From Kribbella antibiotica (GTDB lineage: Bacteria; Actinomycetota; Actinomycetes; Propionibacteriales; Kribbellaceae), in the NCBI RefSeq assembly GCF_004349055.1, contig NZ_SMKX01000002.1, positions 83,950 through 147,949 of the forward strand: 64,000 nucleotides of DNA, written 5' to 3'. Below, piece by piece: positions 39,441 to 46,372 of this stretch (within the stretch, counting starts at the first letter, position 1; every line of letters starts with the position of its first letter). The notes under the pieces are model-generated. The model saw only the letters and a program-made list of their open reading frames with translations, made no database searches and was not told where the DNA came from. The translations under genes were made by a program, and so were the position numbers.

Positions 39441-40253
39441 ATGGCCCCCGTGGACATCCTGCAACGGAACAACGTCGTCGTCACGGGCAACCCGGACGGC
39501 CGCACCATCGTTCTGGCGCACGGCTTCGGCTGTGACCAGAACATGTGGCGACTGACTGTTCCAGCTCTCGTCCCCGAGCACCGCGTAGTCCTGTTCGACT
39601 ACGTGGGTTCGGGACGGTCGGACCTGTCCGCCTTCGACGAAGCGCGCTACTCCAGCCTCGACGGGTACGCCGATGACGTGGCCGAGATCTGTACGGCGCT
39701 GGACCTGACCGACGCGGTGTTCGCCGGACATTCGGTGAGCTCGATGATCGGCGTACTCGCCGCACAGAAGGCTCCCGAACGCATCAGCGCGCTGGTGATG
39801 GTCGGGCCGTCCCCCCGCTACATCGACGACGGTGACTACTTCGGCGGTTTCAGCGCCGACGACATCGACGAACTGTTGGCGTCACTGGAGGCCAACTACC
39901 TCGGCTGGTCCACCGCGATGGCTCCGGTGATCATGGGTACGCCGGATCAGCCGGAGCTCGGCGATGAGCTCACCCAGAGCTTCTGCGCCACTGACCCCGC
40001 AATGGCTCGGGTGTTCGCGCGGACGACCTTCCTGTCCGATTCTCGCAAGGACCTGCTGACTGTGCAGGTCCCGACGCTGATCCTGGAATCAGCGCAGGAC
40101 GTCATCGCGCCCCGGCAGGTCGGCGCCTACGTGCATGCTGCGGTGGCGGGATCGACGCTCGTCACCCTCGATGCCACCGGCCACTGCCCGCACCTGTCCG
40201 CTCCTGAGGCCACCAATCAGGCGATCACAGCGTTCCTCGCGACGCTGTCGTGA
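39441..40253 (+). CDS. RsbQ-like alpha/beta hydrolase
   Basis: 270 aa. Start region DILQRNNVVVTGNPDGRTIVLAHGFGCDQNMW, nucleophile elbow GHSVSSMIG, Asp in ILESAQDVIAP and His in TGHCPHLSAPE match RsbQ, the energy-stress partner of the RsbP phosphatase. The next gene is RsbP-like and overlaps it by 4 bp (GTGA), which supports the assignment strongly. Its small-molecule substrate is unknown even in Bacillus. Confidence 0.9.
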   Translation: MAPVDILQRNNVVVTGNPDGRTIVLAHGFGCDQNMWRLTVPALVPEHRVVLFDYVGSGRSDLSAFDEARYSSLDGYADDVAEICTALDLTDAVFAGHSVSSMIGVLAAQKAPERISALVMVGPSPRYIDDGDYFGGFSADDIDELLASLEANYLGWSTAMAPVIMGTPDQPELGDELTQSFCATDPAMARVFARTTFLSDSRKDLLTVQVPTLILESAQDVIAPRQVGAYVHAAVAGSTLVTLDATGHCPHLSAPEATNQAITAFLATLS

Positions 40254-41428
40254 CGCTGGACCCGTTCGAAGCGGCGTACGACGGTGCTCCCAGCGGCCAG
40301 CTGACCACCGAGCTGGACGGGCGGATCGTACTGGCCAACAGCACGTTGCTCAGCTGGCTCGGCCGGCCTCGGGATGCGGTGGTCGGGAAGTTGCGGTTCG
40401 CCGATCTGCTGTCGATAGGCGGCAAGCTCTACCACGAGACCCACTTCGCTCCGCTGCTTCAGCTGCAGGGTGAGGTCAGCGGTGTCGCCCTCGAGCTCAG
40501 GCGCAGCGACGGCACCCGGATGCCGGTCCTGGTGTCGTCGGCGGTCCAGTACGACGACAGCGGCGTACCGGCGCTGATCCGGACCACGGTCTTCGACGCC
40601 CAACTGCGCAGGGCCTACGAAGAGGAGTTGCTTCGCGAACGCCGAGCCGCCGAGGCTGCGCGGTCGCGATTGCAGGCTGCGCTCGCGGTTCTCCAGCAGT
40701 CGCTGCTCCCGGCGACCTTGCCGACGGTGCCTGGGATCGCGGTCGCGGCCGCCTACCACACCGCGTCGATCGACGACCTCGGCGGCGACTTCTACGACGT
40801 CTTCGCGATCGACGACGAGCGCTGGGGATTCTTCCTCGGCGACGTCTCCGGCAAAGGCCCCGCAGCGGCCGCCGTCACCTCGCTCGCCCGCTATTCCCTG
40901 CGCGCCGCGGCGCTCCACGATCCCGCCGCTGCCTTGAGCACGCTGAACGCGCTGCTGCACGAGCGGTACATCGACGGTGACCCGCGCTACTGCACCGCGG
41001 TCTTCGGGACCCTGCGGCCCGACCCAGCGACCGGACAGGTCGCCGTACGGTTCGCGTCGGGCGGCCACCCGCCGCCGCTGCTGATCCGCGCCGATGGAAG
41101 CTCGGAGTTCCTGCAGAGCACCGACGGCACGCTGATCGGGATCCTGCCGGACTCGCAGTTCCCGCTGACCGACGTGACGCTGACGCCCGGCGACCTGCTG
41201 CTGCTCTACACCGACGGGCTCACCGAGGCGCGGGTCGGCGGCCGCCGCGAACTCTACGGCCCGGAGGCGGTCCAGGAGTTGGCTGCCCAGTACGCCGGAC
41301 TGTCACCGGCTGAGCTCATCCGGGCACTCTCCGAGGTGCTGACGAGCTTGGGGCCGCGGCCGACCGACGACACCGCACTGCTCGCTTTCGGGCCACCTGG
41401 TCCGAGCGGGCGGCAGCGCGGTGCATGA
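40250..41428 (+). CDS. RsbP-like PAS-PP2C (SpoIIE-type) phosphatase
   Basis: 392 aa from GTG 40250. N-terminal PAS domain (~10-125), a coiled-coil linker (EEELLRERRAAEAARSRLQA) and a C-terminal SpoIIE phosphatase with metal-binding Asp in DDLGGDFYDV and GDVSGKGPAAA, plus TDGLTEAR and DDTALL. It should dephosphorylate a STAS antagonist, probably the one encoded two genes downstream, thereby freeing a sigma factor or similar target. Confidence 0.92.
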   Translation: MTLDPFEAAYDGAPSGQLTTELDGRIVLANSTLLSWLGRPRDAVVGKLRFADLLSIGGKLYHETHFAPLLQLQGEVSGVALELRRSDGTRMPVLVSSAVQYDDSGVPALIRTTVFDAQLRRAYEEELLRERRAAEAARSRLQAALAVLQQSLLPATLPTVPGIAVAAAYHTASIDDLGGDFYDVFAIDDERWGFFLGDVSGKGPAAAAVTSLARYSLRAAALHDPAAALSTLNALLHERYIDGDPRYCTAVFGTLRPDPATGQVAVRFASGGHPPPLLIRADGSSEFLQSTDGTLIGILPDSQFPLTDVTLTPGDLLLLYTDGLTEARVGGRRELYGPEAVQELAAQYAGLSPAELIRALSEVLTSLGPRPTDDTALLAFGPPGPSGRQRGA

Positions 41429-42170
41429 TATGCGCATGGACCAGATGGCTCGCTTCTCAGAGCCCCTTTCAGCATCGTCGGACGACGACCAGACGTTCGA
41501 CGCGGATGCGTTCGCTCGGCTCGCGGTCGAGTTGCACGATGCCGACGGGATGGAGGAGACCGTCGAGGCCGTCGTGCAGTTCGCACTGCAGGCCGAGGCG
41601 TGTTCGTATGCCGGGGTCGCGCTGACCTTGCGCGGCACCCGGGAGATCGCGGCGGTCACGGATCCACTGGTCGCCGAGATCTACCAGTTCCAGTTCGACC
41701 TCGGCGAGGGCCCGATGCTGACCGCGCTCACCGAGGGGGTCGCCGTCCACGTCCCGGACGCGGCGAACGAGACCCGCTGGCCGACCTGGACCGCCGAGAT
41801 GGCGCAGTATCCGATCGGGTCGGTCCTGCATGCGCCGATGTGGGCGAACGCGCAGCTGATCGGCGTGCTGTCGCTGTACAACACCGAGCCGAACGCGTTC
41901 AGCGCCGATGACGAGGCGATCGCGCACATCCTGGCCCGGCACGCCTCGGTCGCGGTCGCGTCGACCCGCGACGACGAGACGATGACAGCCGCGGTGGATG
42001 CGCGCAAGCTGGTCGGTCAGGCGATGGGCATCCTGATGGAGCGGTTCGACCTCGACGACGTGGGTGCCTTCGAGATCCTCAAGCGCTACTCGCAGGAGTT
42101 CAACGTCAAACTGCGCGACGTCGCGCAGGAGTTGATCGACACCCGCAAGCTGCGAGGGGACGCCCGATGA
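41421..42170 (+). CDS. GAF-ANTAR RNA-binding regulator
   Basis: 249 aa; the start may be GTG 41421, ATG 41430 or ATG 41436, all at the RsbP end. The N-terminal GAF domain (~20-180) is followed by a C-terminal ANTAR three-helix domain (VDARKLVGQAMGILMERFDL then AFEILKRYSQEFNVKLRDVA). ANTAR proteins bind paired hexaloop hairpins in nascent RNA and block termination. Its place inside an Rsb-type operon would connect energy-stress sensing to antitermination. Confidence 0.9.
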   Translation: MHDMRMDQMARFSEPLSASSDDDQTFDADAFARLAVELHDADGMEETVEAVVQFALQAEACSYAGVALTLRGTREIAAVTDPLVAEIYQFQFDLGEGPMLTALTEGVAVHVPDAANETRWPTWTAEMAQYPIGSVLHAPMWANAQLIGVLSLYNTEPNAFSADDEAIAHILARHASVAVASTRDDETMTAAVDARKLVGQAMGILMERFDLDDVGAFEILKRYSQEFNVKLRDVAQELIDTRKLRGDAR

Positions 42171-42484
42171 CCGACGAACTCGCCGTCGAGGTCGAGGACC
42201 GCGGGACGGACGTCGCGATCAGCCTGACCGGAGAGCTCGATTTCGGCACCACCCCGGACTTTCTGGACACGGTCCAGCCGCTGGCCGAGTCGGGACGGGC
42301 GCTGGTTCTGGATCTGGACCAGTTGAGGTTCTGCGACTCGAGCGGGCTCGGCGCCCTGGTCCGGTTGCATCAGCTGGCCGCGACCGCCGGTGGGAGCCTG
42401 GTGCTGTCCCGGCTGCAGCCGAATCTCGCCTCGACGCTCCAGATGACCATGCTGCACAAGCTCCTCACCATCAGGGCCGATTGA
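42167..42484 (+). CDS. STAS-domain anti-sigma factor antagonist (RsbV-like)
   Basis: 105 aa single STAS domain with the phosphorylatable Ser in FCDSSGLGALVRL. It overlaps the GAF-ANTAR gene by 4 bp. The likely cycle is phosphorylation by an unlinked RsbW-type kinase and dephosphorylation by the RsbP-like protein. No kinase or sigma factor gene is in the window. Confidence 0.93.
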   Translation: MTDELAVEVEDRGTDVAISLTGELDFGTTPDFLDTVQPLAESGRALVLDLDQLRFCDSSGLGALVRLHQLAATAGGSLVLSRLQPNLASTLQMTMLHKLLTIRAD

Positions 42485-42532
42485 CTTCCATCGATGGCTG
42501 TTTGACTTCCATCGATGTAAAGGGCCTAATAC
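42481..42532 (+). promoter_or_regulatory. Repeated promoter/operator upstream of the GH31 gene
   Basis: TTGACTTCCATCGATG occurs twice, at 42481-42496 and 42502-42517, exactly 21 bp apart. Each contains the palindrome CATCGATG. The second TTGACT (42502-42507) with TAATAC (42527-42532, 19-bp spacing) could be the promoter, so a bound regulator would cover the -35 region. The first copy overlaps the STAS stop codon. Confidence 0.6.
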
Positions 42533-42581
42533 AGAGAGGCTGAACTCAAGGTCACCCGCCCATGACTTGTGAGGTCTCTCG

Positions 42582-45266
42582 ATGCTGTTGCGCACTTTTG
42601 CTCTCGCCACTGCGCTCTCACTCATCACCGGTACGGCGCTCGCCGCTCCACCGCCAGCTCCGATCAGATCCGTGGTCACCGACGGAAATGCCCGGTTCCA
42701 GGTCCTGTCCCCCACCCTGATCCGGGTCGAGTACGCCGAGGACCGAAAGTTCGAGGACGCGACCACGTTCACAGCGATCAACCGCGCGTTCACGCAGACG
42801 CCGTACACGACGAAGGTCACCGCCGACGGTTTCCGCGAGATCCGGACCAGCGGGCTGACGCTGCGCTACAAACGCGACAGCGGTCCCTTCACGCGGACCA
42901 ACCTGTCGATGGTTGTCGCAGGCAACAATGCGGCCCCGGCCTTCCCTTCGTACTGCGCCATCGGCTCGGCCTGTGAGGCCGAGAACGGTCTGCTGCTCGG
43001 AAGAGCCTCGACGGCTTACGACCACACGAGCCACAACGGCTCCGGGTTTGTCGCCGGCATCGAGAAGGCCGGCGCCGGAATCACCGTGAACGTCTCCGGC
43101 GTACCGGCCGCAGGCAGCTATCGGCTGGCCGTCCGCTATGCCAACGCGACCGGCGGCGACGGCCAGAACACCACTCGCACGTTGTCCACTCAGCTGAACG
43201 ATGCTGCCGGGCCGGGCCTTTCGCTTCCGCCGACCGGTTCATGGGACAGCTGGTCGACCATCAACACCACAGTCGATCTGAAGGCCGGCACGAACAGCGT
43301 CACCGTTCGGCAGAGCCCGACCGACAGCGGGAAGGTGAATGTCGACAGTATCGCCGTCACTCCAGTCGACACCTCGACCTATCCACCCGCCGACAAAGGC
43401 CTGCTCAGCACGGCCTACGGCGCCGGGCCGACCAGCACGCTCGGCGGTTGGAGCCGAGCACTCGACAACCCGCGGCAGGTCCCGTCGTACCAGCACCCAG
43501 GCATCCTGAACCGCGACGGTTGGTACCTCCTCGACGACACCCGTACGGCGCTACTAAACGCCGATCACGTGGTCAGCAGCCGGCCGAGCCACGGCACGAA
43601 TCCCTACCAGGACGGCTATCTATTCGGCTACGGCCGCGACTACAAGCAAGCGCTCGGCGACCTGAACACGTTGACCGGCGGCACCAACCTGCTGCCGCAA
43701 TCGGCGTACGGGGTCTGGTACTCGCGCTATCACGCCTACTCCACCGACGATTACCAGAAGACGTTGCTGCCGAAGTTCCGCGCGGCCAAGGTGCCGATCG
43801 ACTGGCTGGTCGTCGACACCGACTTCAAGGCGCCGAGCACCTGGAACGGCTGGAACTGGAACGCGTCGCTGTTCCCCAACCCGAAGACGTTCATGGACTG
43901 GACCCGCGACGAGGGACTGTCGGTGGCGCTGAATGTGCACCCGACGATCGCCGAGGACGATCCGCAGTTCGCCCGGACCAACGCGGCCGCGGGCGGTCTC
44001 GAGCTCGACGGCGGCAAGAACTACCTGTTCGACTGGTCGAAGCCGGCCCAACTGGCGGCGTACCAGGCATTGCACAAACCCTTTGAGGATCAGGGAGTTC
44101 GGGCCTGGTGGCTGGACTACTGCCAGTACTGCGGTGGATCCACCGCCTCGAACCCACAAGTTGCCCCCGACAACCTCATCAACCAGGCGTACGCCGACAG
44201 TGCTACCAAGCGTGGTCTGCGCGGCTTCTCGTTCGCGCGGGTCGGTGGGGCCGAGTACGGCGGGATCGAAAGCTCGTACCCGATGGGGCCGTGGTCGGAG
44301 CGGCGGAACACGCTGCAGTTCACCGGTGATACGCCGGGGAGCTGGGATTTCCTGAAGTATGCAGTGAAGTTCACCGCGGACGAGGCCGCGGCCGGGTTGT
44401 CGAACGTCAGCCATGACATCGGCAGCTTCCACGGTGATCATCTACCGGACGACCAGTACGCGCGGTGGGTTCAGTTCGGGACCTTCCAGCCGATCGATCG
44501 GCTGCACTCCGATCACGCCGACCGGCTGCCATGGGAGTACGGCGCCGAGGCGGGTGCGAGTGCTACGAAGTTCCTGCAGTTGCGGGAGGCGCTGGTGCCG
44601 TACACGTACTCGCTCGCGCGGAACGCGAATCAAACCGGCGTACCGATCGTGCGGCCGATGTATCTGGAGTACCCGGGGCACGATCTGCCGGGCCAGTACA
44701 TGTACGGCGACAACCTGATCGTCGCGCCGATCACCACCCCGAATGTCAACGGGGCCGGGTCCGCGTCGGTGTGGGTGCCGCCGGGTGTTTGGACCGACTA
44801 CTTCACCGGCGCCGGCTACATCGGCCCGGCGAACGTCACGATCAGCGCGCCGCTCGACCGCATGCCGGTGCTCGTGAAGGCCGGCGGGATCGTTCCGACC
44901 CGGACCGACTACGTCGACAACCAGAAGCAGAGCGTCCTCACCCAGCTCACCGCCAACGTTGCCGCCGGCGCCAACGGCAGCTTCAGCCTCTACCAGGACG
45001 CAGGCGAGGGCCACGGCAGCTCGGCCACCACCCAGCTCACCTGGGACGACCGGGCGCACGCACTCACCATCGGTGCGGCGGCTGGGCAGTACCCGGGTGC
45101 AGCCGAGTCGCGGGCGTACACGCTGCGGCTGTCGAACAGCACCCGGCCAACTTCGGTGACCGTCGATGGGCGCCGTACGGGGTGGTCGTATGACGAGAAC
45201 ACGCGGACTGTCACGGTCACCACTGGACAGTTGAGTACTCGCTCCCCCCACAGAATCAGCCTCTGA
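42582..45266 (+). CDS. Secreted GH31-family glycosidase with carbohydrate-binding module
   Basis: 894 aa. Sec signal peptide (LLRTFALATALSLITGTALAA). N-terminal GH31 galactose-mutarotase-like part (~25-120), then an inserted CBM35/CBM6-type module (~120-265: AENGLLLGRASTAYDHTSHN, VNVDSIAVTP). The GH31 barrel follows with DWLVVDTDFKAPSTWNGW, the nucleophile-type Asp in AWWLDYCQYCGG and the acid/base-type Asp in SNVSHDIGSFHGDH. It acts outside the cell on an alpha-linked glucan or xyloside; which one is not decided. Confidence 0.9.
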   Translation: MLLRTFALATALSLITGTALAAPPPAPIRSVVTDGNARFQVLSPTLIRVEYAEDRKFEDATTFTAINRAFTQTPYTTKVTADGFREIRTSGLTLRYKRDSGPFTRTNLSMVVAGNNAAPAFPSYCAIGSACEAENGLLLGRASTAYDHTSHNGSGFVAGIEKAGAGITVNVSGVPAAGSYRLAVRYANATGGDGQNTTRTLSTQLNDAAGPGLSLPPTGSWDSWSTINTTVDLKAGTNSVTVRQSPTDSGKVNVDSIAVTPVDTSTYPPADKGLLSTAYGAGPTSTLGGWSRALDNPRQVPSYQHPGILNRDGWYLLDDTRTALLNADHVVSSRPSHGTNPYQDGYLFGYGRDYKQALGDLNTLTGGTNLLPQSAYGVWYSRYHAYSTDDYQKTLLPKFRAAKVPIDWLVVDTDFKAPSTWNGWNWNASLFPNPKTFMDWTRDEGLSVALNVHPTIAEDDPQFARTNAAAGGLELDGGKNYLFDWSKPAQLAAYQALHKPFEDQGVRAWWLDYCQYCGGSTASNPQVAPDNLINQAYADSATKRGLRGFSFARVGGAEYGGIESSYPMGPWSERRNTLQFTGDTPGSWDFLKYAVKFTADEAAAGLSNVSHDIGSFHGDHLPDDQYARWVQFGTFQPIDRLHSDHADRLPWEYGAEAGASATKFLQLREALVPYTYSLARNANQTGVPIVRPMYLEYPGHDLPGQYMYGDNLIVAPITTPNVNGAGSASVWVPPGVWTDYFTGAGYIGPANVTISAPLDRMPVLVKAGGIVPTRTDYVDNQKQSVLTQLTANVAAGANGSFSLYQDAGEGHGSSATTQLTWDDRAHALTIGAAAGQYPGAAESRAYTLRLSNSTRPTSVTVDGRRTGWSYDENTRTVTVTTGQLSTRSPHRISL

Positions 45267-45273
45267 CCCCCAG

Positions 45274-45320
45274 ACCCCCCAGGCGCAGAGATGAGGGATC
45301 TCCCCTCATGCCTGGGGGGT
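45274..45320. terminator. Strong nested hairpin between GH31 and the C39-like gene
   Basis: A perfect 11-bp outer stem (ACCCCCCAGGC at 45274-45284 with 45310-45320) encloses ATGAGG/CCTCAT. It lies 8 bp after the GH31 stop and 66 bp before the next start, so it may be the GH31 terminator or a leader structure of the next gene. Confidence 0.6.
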
Positions 45321-45386
45321 GCCTCAGGCGGGAGATTAGGTGGCAGAAGGTCAACCACCGAAAACCACCAACCTGGGGGTAAGGAA

Positions 45387-46310
45387 ATGAAGCGTCAAGG
45401 AATCGCCGTACTGGCCGGAGTCGCCGCAGTGCTCGCCGGAAGCGTTCTGCCGGCCGGAGTCGCCACTGCCGACGGGCTGCCGCTGGACGGTCCGTGCACC
45501 GAGCAGAAGGACGTCGCCGGACCGCAGTTCTCCGTCAAGTTGTGCGACGTGACCGACGCGGACCAGTTCCGCACCAACCTGGCCAAGGAAGGCAGCGTTC
45601 ACTGCGGGCCGACCTCGCTCTTCAACGCGATGTACTACCTCGGCGAGCACAAGGGCCTGCCGATGCGCGTCGTCCCGAACGGCCAGCTGATGACCGAGTA
45701 CGACCCGCACAACCCCGCTGACTACGACGAGACCACCGCGTGGCTCGGCTGGCTCGGCTCCAAGGCCGGCATGGGCCCGAACCCGAGCGGCTCCAGCGCC
45801 CAGGGCAACCGCGCCGCCTTCGACGCCGCCACCGTCGGCGCCAAGCAGAGCGGCTGGACCGTCAACCGCGGCGGCACCGGCTCGGACGGCCTGCCGGAAT
45901 TCGGCCTGGAGATGGCCAAGCGGCTCCGGAACGCGCCCCTGCAGCTGTGGTACGGCCGCTACGTCCTGAACGCGGACAACACGCACACCCGCACCGGCGG
46001 CCACGCCGTCACCGTGGTCGCGGCGAAGGGAGACGTCGGCTCCGGCAAGGTCGAGCTGACGCTGCACGACCCGGCACGCTCCGACGACCACAAGACGCCC
46101 GGCTACAAGGACACCCAGTCGCAGATCCGCGACGAGCAGGTCACCCTCTACCGGGTCAACATCCGGACCAAGTCGGTCGACGCCGACACCGGCGTCGAGA
46201 CCATCAAGCAGCACACCTACTGGCGCCTGTTCGGCGAGAACTACACCGGCACGACCCTGCAGTACGTCGAGGCCTTCAACTGGTTCGAGACTGCCCCGCC
46301 GGTCGGCTGA
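45387..46310 (+). CDS. Secreted C39-like peptidase-fold protein
   Basis: 307 aa from ATG 45387, with AAGGAA next to a G-rich stretch upstream; an in-frame start 96 bp earlier would break the signal peptide. Sec signal RQGIAVLAGVAAVLAGSVLP. The mature protein has VHCGPTSLFNAMYYLG (Cys nucleophile context), GGHAVTVVAAKGD (His) and LTLHDPARSDD (Asp), the triad order of C39-like papain-fold enzymes. It could be a protease, transglutaminase-like enzyme or bacteriocin-type factor. Substrate unknown. Confidence 0.72.
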   Translation: MKRQGIAVLAGVAAVLAGSVLPAGVATADGLPLDGPCTEQKDVAGPQFSVKLCDVTDADQFRTNLAKEGSVHCGPTSLFNAMYYLGEHKGLPMRVVPNGQLMTEYDPHNPADYDETTAWLGWLGSKAGMGPNPSGSSAQGNRAAFDAATVGAKQSGWTVNRGGTGSDGLPEFGLEMAKRLRNAPLQLWYGRYVLNADNTHTRTGGHAVTVVAAKGDVGSGKVELTLHDPARSDDHKTPGYKDTQSQIRDEQVTLYRVNIRTKSVDADTGVETIKQHTYWRLFGENYTGTTLQYVEAFNWFETAPPVG

Positions 46311-46327
46311 CCCCGGATCGGCAGTAC

Positions 46328-46358
46328 GCGAGCGGCCCTGGAGGGAGGGGCCGCTCGC
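46328..46358. terminator. Bidirectional terminator between convergent genes
   Basis: GCGAGCGGCCC at 46328-46338 pairs perfectly with 46348-46358 around a 9-nt loop, between the C39-like gene and the convergent LuxR-type regulator. Confidence 0.7.
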
Positions 46359-46372
46359 TTACGGCTGTGCGC

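Noticed and set aside
38103..39731. 542-codon minus-strand frame opposite the desaturase
   Set aside because: It crosses the metE terminator and the desaturase promoter and has Val/Arg/Asp-rich shadow composition.
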